DNA from: Sarcocystis neurona
Taxonomy: Eukaryota > Apicomplexa > Conoidasida > Eucoccidiorida > Sarcocystidae
Reading direction: 5' to 3'
Assembly (NCBI GenBank): GCA_000727475.1
Contig: KL647309.1
Span: 1,619,820-1,683,819, forward strand
DNA: 64,000 nt
Shown here: in pieces, positions 23,401 to 35,850 of the stretch
How the letters are laid out: each line of letters begins with the position of its first letter
How positions within the stretch are numbered: position 1 is the stretch's first letter
Program-made: the position numbers and the translations under genes
Notes under the pieces: model-generated
The model's input: the letters and a program-made list of their open reading frames with translations, nothing else
Told to the model about the DNA's origin: nothing
Database searches by the model: none

Positions 23401-25056
23401 GCTCCTGCAACAAGAACTGCCTTGTATGCGTTTGAAAGCATATCTACAGTTACAGCATTAGTTAGAAAGGCGTGCGTATGGTTGCTAAACACAAATATAT
23501 GAATCCACACCGGTGTGGTACAACCTTGCGCTTCATATTAAAGAGGCCCGGGGCAGTGCCCTCCCGAGGCACACTTCAGGACGTGGGTACTTGAGGCACA
23601 CCAAAGAATAAAATGATTAAACCCTTCGAACCTAGCAGCAACAATTGGCGAATCCATGTACAGATATGCCAACAGGCTACGTACAAAGAAAAACTGTAAG
23701 GAGGACTTAAAATAGACTGTTTTACCCCTTACCACAGGACACATATATTTACGTATATGTACAAGCACGTGTGCTTGTATATACACATAGATATATATAC
23801 ATAAACATATCTCGACTGTAGAACTGGGGCGCCTGCTGTGCCAATGTAGACTCGAGAATGCGGAAAACCGCGGTCAGAAGAACGTCATACACAGAATTTA
23901 CGCATACATTTGTACACACACAGAAACGTATGTAGATTTCTAATTCTTAGAGGACGAATTAACTGTGCCGACACACTTGCACAGATGGATTAACTGTCTC
24001 TTGTGGGCAATAAGCTTGCCAGATAGGGAAATTCGTCACGTTAGCTTGCTAAGTCTAGTTGACTGTGGTTGCAGTTACGCTGTTGCAAAATCTCTCGCAG
24101 CGACATTGTACCGAAATCCTTGACAGAGCAGATCACTTTTCACCTTCAGCTTAGCCTTTTTCTTTCCATAAACAGTCGCTATGTTTGTGCTCGGTCTGCT
24201 GCACAAGCTGGTAAGAACATTCACCTTTCTAACAGGATACTGATCTGCTTTTTGCTTCCGTCTCGCACTTTTTTCGCGTGTGCGCCGCAGGCCCTTTTGT
24301 GAAGTCGTCTAATTTTCCCTGTGTGCTGACGTTCTCGTATTGGTATTTTGTGGACTGGAACGTTCTCAGCGGACTGTTGTGTCGTCTATTCTGCTCAAAT
24401 GTTCGTCACTACGAATGTGTCCGCACGTGTACTTACCGAGTTTTCTGTCTGCGAGCTCACTGTCTCCTTCGTAAGTCAGTGACCACATGTTTATCTCCGC
24501 ACGGACGAGTTCGCTATTTCTCACTCGCTCCTTCAGCCTTTCCATATCCCCCGTTTCCAGTTGCTACTCGTTTCAGCGTAAGCAGGGGACGTGGTTGGTA
24601 TAGATAATGATTCTACAGTCGTGTTGGCGTTCCACGTTGCCACTGGCTACGGAATTCTGCTGCTTGTCGTCTTCTTCAATAGACGAACAGTCGCGTGTCG
24701 CATGTACATGTCTTTTTCGTCGTGCAAAGGATCAAATTTTTACGGAACCACGCTCCGGCGACCACGCGTGTGCACGCAGTCGCTTCTGTTCTGCTGTCTC
24801 TTCGCTTGGTTAATTGTAGCTACACGTCGACGTGCTGAAGATCGGTGAAACTGGTCGCGTCTTTACGTGCCTACTAAGTGCCGCTGTCAAGCTTTTTCGT
24901 CCGTCCGCTCTTGTTGCAGAACAAGCGAGGTTCTTTTCGCCTGGCTGTGGTGAGATTCGTAATTTAGCAAAACTGGTGGTGTTTTAAAAGCTCGTCCATG
25001 ACTCTTCATTCACACAAGAGTGCGTTCTCTTCTCTCTACAGTCCGTTGCGTTTACC
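20470..25056. other. unique, repeat-poor sequence with no secure gene
   Basis: Contains short (TA)n tracts (21925-21950, 23785-23800) and one exact 40-bp tandem duplication. Exon-like bits around 24180-24600 could belong to the candidate gene at 25057-25852, for example a short ATG frame at 24180 followed by a GTAAGA donor, but the phases could not be completed. Confidence -1.
22658..22737. repeat. exact 40-bp tandem duplication
   Basis: Copies at 22658-22697 and 22698-22737 are identical; the unit begins TCACAAGCATCCACACCACC. It lies in otherwise unique sequence. Confidence -1.
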
Positions 25057-25852
25057 GCTGCAGAAGTTCTTTTTTTGACGCAGGCGTCCCCACTCCCAGT
25101 TTAGCTACGAGATATGTGATTGAATTCTCGGTGGAAGAGCCTTGCGCTGAGTTACTTCGTAGCAGGTCTGGTACTGTTGTTCTTTTGACGGTGGAACCTC
25201 CCTTCCCACTTCTCTATCCTACTGCTGTCGCAGGCGCCGCTCTGCTGGTCTTCCCTTGTCTTTTATTCTTTCTTGACGCCCCAGCATACGGGGTTGCCTC
25301 GCAAGAGTTCAGCGCTCCTGGAAACTATGTATCCCGTGCTCTTCCCGGAAATCCTCCAGGTTGGAAACTAGAGCAGGTAATTCAAATGAACAAGTGCTGT
25401 AGTTTGGACGAGGTCCATATGTTTTTGCGTAGTTCTTACCGGGACAGTCAAAGAGGAACGGGAAGGTCTGTAGTTGTGTCAGTCGTTTTCGTAGGGCACT
25501 GCAAGACAATCTGTTATGATTCACCAGTGACACAAAGCAATACTCTCGATGGGGGATGACTTGAAAATTATCTAATGTGTATGTCTGCGTGCACGAAGCA
25601 ATGTTCCATAATGTTAGCATCTCTCATGTTCCACGCCCTCTGTCCTTCTGCGCCTCCCGCGATTCTGGAGCACACACTTTGTACACGCAGCAGACACAGG
25701 TGAAGCAGATCTGCATAAAAGAAGAGGAAGCTGTTGGTGTCAGCCTTTATATTCAAGCAAGTTCGTGCTTGTCCGACGTGCTTCAGCTCACTATGCGTCT
25801 GACGCTCCTCTGTGAGCACTTTGGAGCGGAGCACGAACGCAGTGGAAAGTAG
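25057..25852 (+). CDS. candidate two-exon gene fragment, unidentified membrane-associated protein
   Basis: Exon A (from an acceptor such as TTTACCGCTGCAG at about 25056, to 25376) ends GAGCAG before GTAATT. Exon B starts after TACACGCAG at 25691 (or 25700) and ends at TAG 25850-25852; both junctions are phase 0. Exon A includes a strongly hydrophobic stretch (VAGAALLVFPCLLFFL) and then APGNYVSRALPGNPPGW. Exon B reads ICIKEEEAVGVSLYIQ and DVLQLTMRLTLLCEHF. I do not recognise the family. Alternative acceptors inside exon A are possible, so its left boundary is uncertain, and upstream exons are expected. Confidence -1.
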
Positions 25853-27511
25853 AAAAGGAGGACGTTGTAAAGCTAGGTAGATTTACAAATACGCACTTCT
25901 GAAAATGTCACTTCTTCCCAAGGACCAGAGAAGTTACACGTATATATGCAGAGAGACCCACCGGGGGTATGTGTTCAAATCCCACCTGCGTAATGGGAGA
26001 TACACATGGAGAAATAATGCAGACGTATGTATTCAGGCTAAAAAAATAGCGCGAGTGCACTAACTGGCTTGTTTCCTACATGCGTAGCAACAATGTGGTT
26101 GTACTACTCGCTTCTCCGTGTATTAGAACAGAAGATGCAATGTCGCCCCACTTCCAGTGCCACACTATTGAATAACGTTATAAATTCGCCGCCGTGAAAT
26201 TCTCCGTGTGACAGAGGTGCTGCAAACAGGTGATCACAACACATGTGTACGTGTGTGTGGAACCGGCCAGGGAGAAGGTGAAGGCTGTCTGTGAATCAAT
26301 TAGATGTACCCTTACGCGTGGAATATATTGTTTTCTTGCAAGTGCTGTGAAAGTATACCCTCAGGAGGGAAAGAATCGATTTGAATGAGTTTTTCTAGAA
26401 AGGACAAGACTTGCGGTCCGCTGAAGCTGGGAAGCAAAGTGTGCTTCACCTCCCTTCCGCTCTCTATCTCCACACATACGTGTATACGGGAAGGTGTAAG
26501 CAGCTGTGTTGCCTCAACAGGACACGCTGCCTACTCTAGAAGTATGTGCATAATCCTGTATACATATATGCATATACGTGGATGGCTTCACAGTCCCAAC
26601 AGACTGGAAACAACGGGAGAATCGGTGTTTGGGAGCAAAGGGAGAATTGACATTTGAGAGTAAAACACGGAACTGCAGACACACTTGTTTTGTAGATCTG
26701 GAGGCTTCCTTAAAAGTCGAGGAGACAGGTTTAGTTATCACGTATCCTGTGTTTGTGCGTAAATAGATAAGATACTCGTGTCGCGGCAGTGGACTTACAC
26801 AGATTCAAAAGGGTATTATAGCACAGAAGAAGAATGGAGAAAAGGCGTCTATACAGGTGGACAATGGCGCAGAAGAAAGGAGTGCGTTTTCGCTGGCGAG
26901 AAGAAGTATCCGGGTCCGTCTTTAACCTGAGCACATGTACATATATTAATATTAACGTGTCCGTATGTGGGTGTGTACGTCTGTTTATGTATTTACATAC
27001 ACATATATATGTATGTACAGACGTATGTATGCATAAATATATATATATATATATATGTAGACGTACGTATATATATATATATATATATATATGTTGCCTT
27101 GCAGGGGAAACGCGCCAGCACTGTGACACATAACAGTGCAAAATAGAGTGTACCTCTGGTTCCTTGGAATGACATGCGTCCACATATGTGCCCCGTTTTG
27201 CAAATATTCTTTGATCAATTAAAATCCCCTGCGGTGAGTGTATACACATGTGCGCCAATATGCAGAACAGGCTGTCAGACGCGTGTCTGCAAAATGACCG
27301 TGAACAACAAAAACGTAGATTCTAGCTCAGCGTGCCGTATTGCATCGTGTATGAATATAAAGTGCCTCGTGAATTGTTCTCACCTTGTTTCGTGCAATTA
27401 TCCGCACGCCAGCGCCGTCGTCAGCGTAGTCAGTTTGGTAGGCTAACTAGGAGAATAATGTAGTCTTGCGTAGCTTTTGCATATATATATATATATATAT
27501 ATCGGAGAGGG
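25853..27511. other. unique sequence with (TA)n tracts, no secure gene
   Basis: (TA)n tracts at 27035-27055 and 27070-27095. No convincing exon. Confidence -1.
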
Positions 27512-28437
27512 ATGGAGGCTGGTCACACATCAGTCTTGCGTGTGGACGAATTTGCGTTTGCTCTTTCTGTCGTGATGAGGGCAATAGGCGCAGCAACCCT
27601 TGCAGTGAGTATGACAGCTGCACGAATAGTATCTTTAAGGAATCCTTCGACACATGGGGAGCTCGGCACTTTCACAAGCGAACTCAAAATAATATATATA
27701 TATATATGTGTATCTACACAGATCCGCGCGAACGCGGGTGTGTGTACTTGATACAATTCTGCATATAGGCGTGCAGAGATGAATATATGTATACATACAT
27801 GTATACATGTGTAGACATATTATCTACGTAGAAAAATATATATACGCTCACAAGCGTATATAGCTATATATATATATATATATATATGTACGTATGTGTG
27901 TATGCATACGCGTAAACACACACATATCTATACACATATATACATATATACATATATACATATATATATATAGTGTCGTCGAATATCAATAAATATATAT
28001 ATATATTTTGAAATATATATATATATATAATTGTACGCGCACTCGCGTACGTACAGGTGTATGTATATATATATATACATACATACATACATACATATGT
28101 ATACGTCCACGCCCAGTAGCTCTTCGGTTACCTTGTTCATGCAGGCGAATGTCTAGCAGATGGCGTACCATACGAGCGCTCAGGATCTTCGTGTGTGGAT
28201 GTCTTCCGTATGGATTTTTTCCCACAACAATACGTGCGGGCGCCTAGATCAGTCCTGTGCGCACATGTGTATGCACATAGACATACAGATATATACGTAC
28301 GTACGTATCTTTACAAATGCGTGTACATGGGTATCACCGTGGCACATGAACAACGCCGTAGAGAATGGCTAGACAGAGTGGCGAAAACATTTTCGCGCAC
28401 CTCTTGTCAGTTTTTCTACATTTCAAACGGCGTGTAA
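27512..28437 (+). CDS. candidate two-exon gene, unidentified
   Basis: Exon 1 27512-27608 ([22 protein letters not shown]) ends before GTATGA, with an alternative in-frame donor GTGAGT at 27605. Exon 2 starts after CTTGTTCATGCAG at 28145 and is open to TAA 28435-28437; the phase (one base carried over) fits the GTATGA donor. Exon 2 reads [13 protein letters not shown], then [15 protein letters not shown], and ends [20 protein letters not shown]. The stretch 28270-28320, rich in (GTAC) and (TATA) words, may be a further small intron. The intron contains (TA)n arrays at 27690-28080. No family recognised. Confidence -1.
27690..28100. repeat. (TA)n, (CATA)n and (TACA)n microsatellite cluster
   Basis: Several pure TA runs (27692-27708, 27868-27888, 27958-27972, 27996-28030), plus CATATA and TACA repeats near 27935-27962 and 28078-28097. 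They lie inside the putative intron of the 27512-28437 candidate. Confidence -1.
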
Positions 28438-29878
28438 ACGTGTCCATGCATTATGTGTATGTCCCCGACTCTGTACGTTTTGACGCCAGATGCATGTACT
28501 TATAGAGGCGTGCTCGCACACGTAAGCATGTTTCCATACGTTCTCCAACCTGAAAAACTGGCGAAGTGTCGATGGCATAGTATGCAGATGGAAAAAGGTG
28601 TATGGGACGTCCGCCCGCGTACGTACGTGTTCACACAGAGATATACGTATAAGCGTAGGCACCTTTCCTACTTCTTCCCAGCTGGTATAGTACGAGCATC
28701 CGGTGGTACAACAAATTAGACGCCTTCTATTGTTCCGTCTCCGGCAGATTTCTCACCATCCATCTTGTCTAGCAAGTAGCATTCTACTGAAAGTAGTACT
28801 GCGTACTTGTTACGTAACGGTCGCTGCAGAGACCGGCCAGAGGTACGTCGTTGTGTTTGCAAACACAGAAATACTGTACGCTCACTGAGGTACTTCGCTC
28901 AACGTTCATTTCTGCCAGTAAGAACTGTCCTCACACATATAATGCGACCAATCCGTTGTTCATATCTCCTTAATCGCACGTGCAGTAAGTGTAAAAATAT
29001 GTAGAGAGGACGACGTAGATATCTCGCAGTGTTTGGTCTTCTCTAGTAGAGGCCGGCCAACTCCGTGTATGTTCCTGCATGTATGCGCGCGTCTGTGGTT
29101 ACCCGTGTAGACGTATGGACATGACTTTTTTGTGGAAAGGTTGTTGGAAGTGGCACAATAGAAGTCCTCTCTCTGCTGTACCGTGGGCCGCCGGTATTTC
29201 TATGTTGAAGAAACCTACGTTGCTACGCACATGGACATATTTGCATGCATACAAGCTTGCGTCGGCATAGACGTGCAGAGATGTACATATTTGAGCTGTC
29301 TTGCCCCAATTAAGAAAGCGTTGAAATATATTATCTTTGTGTCCATTATATAACTGCTTAATGGTATAAATACATATACGTATACAGATATATGTACTAC
29401 TCCGCACGTACATATGAATATATACGCGTTTAAACTGCAAGGGATCGTATAAGGTGCCATTTGAGGTACACGTAGACGTGTACAGTAGAGGCTGTCCTTC
29501 ATTCCAGGTACACATGTATAGTAGGCGTACCTGCGATATTGTTAAAATGGGTGTGACCTGCTCCATATGAATATACGGCATGGTTAGGCATCACTCAGTG
29601 CTGTGTATCCACATGTGTTCGTATGTGGCAAGTTATCCATAAGGATACGTTTGTACTCGTGGGTCCTGTGTGCTACAAAGGAATACTACATGGATTTGGA
29701 TGCGCCCATACGTGCACATGATTATACACTGTGTGTCAGAGGTGTGTCCCTTTCGTCGGTTGACAAGTGCATTTAAACATACTCGTAAAACACGTGTTCT
29801 GCGCTACCACCAGGTCCGCATGTATATATTACATCCCTGTACAGGGGTGATTGGAGATTGTGTGCATTTTCCGTTCAG
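28438..29878. other. unique sequence with possible short exons, not resolved
   Basis: Pieces such as 28752-28849 (after a TCTCCGGCAG acceptor, before GTACGT) look exon-like, but more than one reading is possible, and I could not connect them unambiguously to the flanking candidates. Confidence -1.
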
Positions 29879-30863
29879 ATCCACAAGAAGCTTGCGCTAT
29901 TACACGCCGATCCTCTCCACAGGGAGGAAGGCGCAGACCCGCAGGGCGAAACGGATTCGGGAAAAGGCGCAGGAGGACCAGGAGAGGTGCCCTCTCTTCC
30001 ACTAAATCTCCAGAGTGTGCAAATTGAATATGACCCCAACAGCAGGTAACGACGCCTTGTCGTGAATATGCTAGTTGTACGAAGATTCCTGGGAGACACA
30101 GACAGATAGGTAGAGAGAGGGAAAGAGAAGAAAAAGGAGGCACTTGTTTGTTTTGTCAAGCAAACGCTGCACGCACCTGCAACCCCTGTGTAAACGGTTA
30201 GGCAGGTGTACACTTACATGTACGATGGTACGTTTCTTTGTGCTAAAGTCCACAGTCAGCAGTGCGCTCACATATTTACGCAAATGAAGGTAGTGGACTG
30301 GCGGCAGAGTTTGTGACTGACGTTGCAAGTGGAATTCCTCTAATAGGCAGTGCTTTCGAAGTTCTTCCGCAGTTCCGTACATGCTTTCCGCGATGCTCTC
30401 TGCAATAATATGCACGCGTATACACAGGCTCGCACACGCATGTACTTCAAAACTGTACCGGTGCTCCTCCCTTCCATGGTACAGTTCAAATTGAGTTGGT
30501 ACGCACTCAACCCCGCATTTACGCCCCTACACGTACAAATTTGCTACAGTTGCCAAACACACATATCTTCCCCCACAGATATCTATGGGTGTATATATAT
30601 ATATATATATGCGTATGTCATGTGTGTGTACCTCTCTATATATAACAGATATAGATGCAGGACATGTGAGTACACGTGTGAGCATATTCCGCCCTCTTCC
30701 AATGCACACACGGGTAAAAACTTCCCCAGATGTAGTCTTCTCTATCATAGTCCACAAACAAGCACAAATGTATGCATGTATATGTCCTGAACAGCAGCGT
30801 CGTCTGCTGAGGCGAATGCAGATACGTTTGAAGGATTATCTGAAGTCGCCTGCTTTCCAGTGA
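29879..30863 (+). CDS. candidate spliced gene, 3' three exons, unidentified
   Basis: Exon 29879-30045 (acceptor TTTTCCGTTCAG, donor GTAACG), exon 30256-30289 (acceptor AAAGTCCACAG, donor GTAGTG) and exon 30795-30863 (acceptor CCTGAACAG, TGA at 30861-30863) join in frame. A further upstream exon ending CACCAG before GTCCGC at 29813 is also phase 0. The product contains IHKKLALLHADPLHREEG, a Gly-rich stretch, VQIEYDPNS, and a basic end (RLLRRMQIRLKDYLKSPAF). I do not recognise the family. The IEYDPN motif recalls ribosomal protein uL2, but nothing downstream fits uL2. Support is splice phase and composition only. Confidence -1.
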
Positions 30864-32159
30864 AGCAGGAACAAACGACTACCATTTGAAGCTTGGATCG
30901 ATTCTACTTCCTGACTCCGTACTCTACCGTTTTTCGCTTTTTCAGTCTTTGCAGCCATACGCGGACATCTTTGAGTATGTCTTACTGATTTACTGCACGC
31001 TTTCAACCGTGGGAACTAGCGACGGCTGTTGCACGTCACGTTGGCTCCGAGAGGGCGATAGTTAGTTGTCATGTGTAGCTGCCTTCTCAAGCTGTCGCTT
31101 TATTCCTCCTCCGGCAGCTGGCATCAAACAAACATACAGACGCACTTGAAGACACGTGTATGTCTATACAAATACTCCCACTTCACAACATACACCTTTG
31201 CATGGCCATTCTATCACAGTCCACACGTGTTCACGTGTCCTACCTTTTTTAGAAGAATACATTCGTGCACACATCCCCGTGTGTGGGCTCCGCATGTCTT
31301 TGCCTCCACACGTGTTCATGTGTCCTGTCTCTACCCTTTTTAGAAGAATACATACGTGCACACATCCCTGTGCGTGGGCTCCGCATGTATTTGCGTATGT
31401 AGATATACGCAGATTTACCAAGGTGCGCATGTACCACTCTCTCCTACTCTTATCGTATTCCACTATAGTCAAATGTAGAATCTTCCCTGATTCCTTTGAA
31501 GGGCCTTGCTTCTTCCTGTCTGCGGACAATGCTTTGCAGAAATACACGACCCACACTACCGAAACGCAACGTCGTTACTTCTTTTTCTCCTCCTCTCGCT
31601 GCCTGTCTACATATAACATTACATATGTGTACTTTTGAACTCACCGGAGTTTTACAGGTCTTCACGCGTGTGCCCCTACAGATGCACACGCATGTGTACA
31701 GTCATGAAGGCAAGTCGAATTTTCTACCAGGGGGCTTTTTCCTGTACAGACGTCAATATGCTAGCGCCTTTGCATTGCTATCGCTGTCCTGCGCTCCTCT
31801 CCTAAAATATATAGACACAAATACATGTGTACGCCTGAGAAGAGATGTTTGTGCTCAGCGTGCGTACCCATACATGCAATCAAGCGTGTCTGTGCCCCCC
31901 CTAGCACTCACTTGTATATCCTGGGCAAAACCCCCGTTTTTCTTCCGCCATTCCTCATCTCTGTATACATACATGAGAAACGACGTTTTCCACGCTTCTT
32001 TCCTTCATGGCAATCGGTTTACTATGCTTGCCCCTGTGTCACAGAAACTACAGGTGGTATATGGGAGATCCGCTTCCTTTGAAAAAAAACCCGCTCTTCC
32101 CCTCTCTCCCGCCTCCACCTACCAATTCTACCTCTCCTTTACCCTCGCTGCTTCCCTCT
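30864..32159. other. spacer before the 32160 gene, no secure gene
   Basis: Contains an 85-91 bp tandem duplication (listed separately) and frames open in more than one phase. A pyrimidine-rich tract just upstream of 32160 could be a leader or the end of an intron. Confidence -1.
31221..31396. repeat. tandem duplication of 85 and 91 bp
   Basis: Copies at 31221-31305 and 31306-31396 share CCACACGTGTTCA, TTTTTAGAAGAATACAT and GTGCACACATCCC, then GTGGGCTCCGCATGT. The second has six extra bases (GTCTCT or equivalent) and a few substitutions. Confidence -1.
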
Positions 32160-33935
32160 ATGGAGCAGCTGCAAGAAGCACAACGCCGTATCGGTTCTCG
32201 CTTCAAGCAGCTTCTAAACAGAGCTCTGCAAACTGAATTGCAGAAACTTCGACCGCCGAAACTTTCCGTCGTGCGACCGAATTCTTTCTACCACAACACA
32301 CCATCTAGCGTGGGCACAGGAGAAGCAGCGGTAGCATTTCCTACGGCAGCACAGACAGCAACGGCAGGCACAGTAGCAGCCGGCACAGTCCCTGCAGCAG
32401 CAGTGGGTCACATTTTAGGAGGAGGAATAGCAGACGGGCTGACGGGCGCAACCCGAGGATTATCAAGCGCTGTCTGGCCTGCACGTTTCAGCACGCCAAA
32501 TACAAGTTCATCCGTTGGTGATGACGCTTGGTTGCCTTTCAGATCGGATAACTCTTCACGCGCTTCCCCAAGTTCTCCTGAAGATCCCACGAAACCCGGT
32601 TTCCCTGATGGATACAAAAGTGGGGAACTAGAGGTTCTCGTACCGGCGAAGCTGGTAGATGTGGAGACAATGTCTTTGCTAACCGACTCGGAAGAGGACA
32701 GCGACGATGAAGAACCAGGAAACGAAGGGAGACGAGGAGTGGAAAATATCAAGACGACATCGGAAGGGACACAACTGGTGGAAGCAGACTTGCCAGAGAA
32801 AAATCTAGAGCGGACACGGGCAGGGATACAAGTGGTGGAAACAGATCTGCCAGCACAAAAAACAGAAAGTTTCACTCCCGAGACTGCTATTTACGAATCG
32901 TGGGGCAGCTTACTCAACAAATTAGAAGACGGTGAAGGAGAACCCGACATTGGTGATGGGACAAGTAAGCAAAAGAATGCTGGAGAGTTGGATGTTGGTG
33001 CAGGGGCACTACTGGTGGAAACAGATCTGTCAGCACATAAAACAGGAAATTTTCGTCCCGAGACTGCTATTTATGAACCGTGGAGCAACTTCGTCCAAAG
33101 AAAAGGCGGTGAAGGAGAATTGGGGATCGGTGATGGTGCAAATAAGCAAAAGAATGCTGAAGAGTTGGAGCCTAGTGCAGGACCGTATTACGAAAAAATC
33201 GATGAGGTTTACGTCAAGCGACTCGAGAGGACAAATGTACCTGTACCATTGCCGCGACGGAGGGTGCCTGATCCGCCGGCCCTACCGTTGTTCGACAGAC
33301 CGTCCTCGGCACCGACAGCGTATTCAAGACAGGACTCCGACCAAGTGCGCTCGGCGCTAAAGAATAAAATCGAGCAGAAGTTGCTCAAACATGCAGTTGA
33401 GAAGAGAATGCGGGGACCGCATGTTCTGAAGTACAAGTTGAAAGACATGATCGGCCGCGGTGCCACTCCTGCTCTACCCTACAGCAAACAGGACTCGCAG
33501 GGGGATGCAGCACACGAGGGCACGGATAATTCTGTGTCGAAGGCGAGAAGAGTTTTGGAACATTTGAAACATGGTAAAAAACACGCGGAAGTCGGAGATG
33601 AATCGAATGTAGCAACAGACGAGGAGGGTAATCTTAGTCGTGTCAAGCGAAAGCTAAAGGGGCTCCGGGTAAAAGATAGTAAAGACGATGACAAAGGGAG
33701 CAAGCCAGAGGAAAGGGTATCGGCCGAAGTAGTGGAGAAGGCAGAACGAAAAGCAAGAAAGATCCTGAGACAGAAGCAACATGATGAGCAGCAGCAGAAG
33801 TTGGCAGAAGCAGCAGCGGCAGCCTTGGCAGCCGCGACAGCTACAGTTGATAGCTGGAAACTAGATTTGCACAACGTTAAACAAATGGTCAAAGAGAAGC
33901 TCATACACGAAGTTGCAGGAGCACAGCAAAAGTGA
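32160..33935 (+). CDS. hypothetical protein with internal 60-residue duplication and charged C-terminus
   Basis: An uninterrupted frame of 591 codons from ATG 32160 to TGA 33933-33935. The frame is open further upstream to ATG 32007, but those 51 codons are Pro/Ser-rich and cover a pyrimidine tract, so I prefer 32160. The product starts with an amphipathic stretch (MEQLQEAQRRIGSRFKQLL), has an Ala/Gly-rich segment, an acidic block (LLTDSEEDSDDEE), and two copies of a 60-residue unit with VETDLPAQK or VETDLSAHK, ETAIYE(S/P)W and KQKNA. A conserved-looking centre follows (YYEKIDEVYVKRLERTNVPV), then a long Lys/Arg/Glu-rich helical C-terminus (KAERKARKILRQKQ). No catalytic motif or membrane segment. 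Probably a structural or scaffold protein of the coccidian lineage, but that is inference. Codon use lacks CAG arrays except a short one near 33790. Confidence -1.
   Translation: MEQLQEAQRRIGSRFKQLLNRALQTELQKLRPPKLSVVRPNSFYHNTPSSVGTGEAAVAFPTAAQTATAGTVAAGTVPAAAVGHILGGGIADGLTGATRGLSSAVWPARFSTPNTSSSVGDDAWLPFRSDNSSRASPSSPEDPTKPGFPDGYKSGELEVLVPAKLVDVETMSLLTDSEEDSDDEEPGNEGRRGVENIKTTSEGTQLVEADLPEKNLERTRAGIQVVETDLPAQKTESFTPETAIYESWGSLLNKLEDGEGEPDIGDGTSKQKNAGELDVGAGALLVETDLSAHKTGNFRPETAIYEPWSNFVQRKGGEGELGIGDGANKQKNAEELEPSAGPYYEKIDEVYVKRLERTNVPVPLPRRRVPDPPALPLFDRPSSAPTAYSRQDSDQVRSALKNKIEQKLLKHAVEKRMRGPHVLKYKLKDMIGRGATPALPYSKQDSQGDAAHEGTDNSVSKARRVLEHLKHGKKHAEVGDESNVATDEEGNLSRVKRKLKGLRVKDSKDDDKGSKPEERVSAEVVEKAERKARKILRQKQHDEQQQKLAEAAAAALAAATATVDSWKLDLHNVKQMVKEKLIHEVAGAQQK
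32832..33191 (+). repeat. 180-nt in-frame tandem duplication
   Basis: Two units beginning GTGGTGGAAACAGATCTG (32832) and CTGGTGGAAACAGATCTG (33012), period 180 nt. A truncated third copy of the start lies at about 32774 (CTGGTGGAAGCAGACTTG). The copies differ at both silent and replacement sites. Confidence -1.
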
Positions 33936-35850
33936 GAACCAAGTGCTGAAAACGACGCTACAAGAAAAAGCCAAAGAAAAGTCATTCTGAGGCAGGGAGG
34001 GGACAGCGGGGAAAAGGTAGTATATTCACTCACCTTAATCATGGAGGGGTTCGAAAACTGATATCTAAAGGTGTGCGCGGACGCATGTATATGCATATAT
34101 ATATAATGTAAGAGAGGCGCAACGGTGATGTGCGTCGAAGCCCATGTATATAAAGATACAAGAGGGAAAGAGTTTAACGAGTGGTCATAAAAAGAGCAAA
34201 TTTTCGAAGGTCGACTGCAGAATACGGGAGCGTAAACTGCGAAGGGGGAAGTCCAAACGCGGAAGAGTTCTTTTACTCCGTCATTTGGAAATTCATTGTA
34301 TCTTCAAACGCGTGGAAATTGCTTTTTCTTACGAAGTCTAGGGGCACTGAGTATCAAGGGCACCTGCGCGGTTCGGAGTGTCAGCAACCATTACTTATTT
34401 ATGAGCAGTTGTTGCGCTACCGAAGTCGCATACATCACGAGTTGGACGAAAACTGACGTGATTCAACCAAGTGTGTCTGCATGAACGGCGCATACGTGTG
34501 TACAGATATAACAAAGTAACCTTGCGCTGCAATGTGTCCTCGTTGTTCAAAACTGACCATAAGCGTATCAATCGAGAACCTCCAGCGGACAGCGCGACAG
34601 GGGAACAGTGGGTTTCGCTCCTAGCAATGAGTCGTAGGGTGCTTCTGAAACCGTAGGATTCAGTCCCCAGGCGACACGTCTATCCCGCATTTGTATGCGC
34701 GGGTATGCACCTGTTGCTAAAGGATATAGCTATATAGAGATATGGACAATCACACATTTATAAACGTATAGGTTTACGGGTTTCATGGAACAACATGAAA
34801 TATTATCTATATCCATGCATGTACCATAAGTGGCCACTATTTGCAGTTACGAGTGGAAAACTCTGCGCAGCTGCCGTAGAAAGACGGAAGGTCTTGTACA
34901 AACTTTGGGCTCGGATTGTAGTCGTTATCGTTGGTGCTTGCATCTACCTCGTAGACGCGGCCTCTGTGCAAGTCCAGCCAAAGATCCACGCATATCACAC
35001 CACCTCACTTTGTTTTGTTCACACTAAACGGCTCAGGTGGTAATTTTCCAAAACTTTCGATGAGTCAAGAACAACTTTAATAGAACAAATCCGCCACCAG
35101 GAACACCACCACTATTACTTGGAGTCACGTTTGCACATATATACATATATATACATCCGTACATACAGATATACAACGTATCTATATTCGTTACGGACGT
35201 TGAATACAGAGACGCATTTCATATGCATCAAGCCTTTATATCTACATATTCACGCGTGTGTATTCACGCGGTCCAACACATATGGTGAGTGCTTATTGCT
35301 TCCTACGCGCCCATACGCACACGCATACATCCATTCAAATACACTTAAAACTATATTTTCAAATACATAGCGATTTACACATGGGTATACAAGCAAGTGA
35401 AAGACGCAGAGATATTTCTCCGGCGCTCCAGAACACAAGCTTATCGATTAGCCTTGTACAGTGTAGCCGGTTGCGCTCAATCGCAGAGGTTTGCAGATAA
35501 AGGTCAGTAATTTGGCTGCTTTACATTTTCCAGCGGCGCTGCGGCATATTACCATGTAACTGCACACACGCGCCACGTGTCCGTACCTTCCCGTACAAAA
35601 CTCACACACTAACATCACGCATACTTGTACTTTTGTAGCAAAATTGTGTTTCAGTCACGCACCACAGATATGTTTGTGTCACGGGTTATAACAGGGACAA
35701 AAGATATATCATGTCTGGCGTGGTCAATTGACGTAACAATGTGTACACCACCCACCTTTACCGCCCGTTAATGCCTCACAAATAAGTACAACTGTCATCA
35801 GACGTAGAACACAGCCGTATTTTGAGGGGACGACTGAGGCAGAATTACAG
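33936..35850. other. unique sequence, no secure gene
   Basis: A frame from ATG 34795 (82 codons) has a hydrophobic segment (RIVVVIVGACIYLV) and could be a first exon of the candidate at 35851. A piece at about 35416-35490 is also open, but its phase does not fit 35851. Confidence -1.

Noticed and set aside
29990..30045. IEYDPN motif suggesting ribosomal protein uL2
   Set aside because: No other uL2 block is found in the flanking or following exons.
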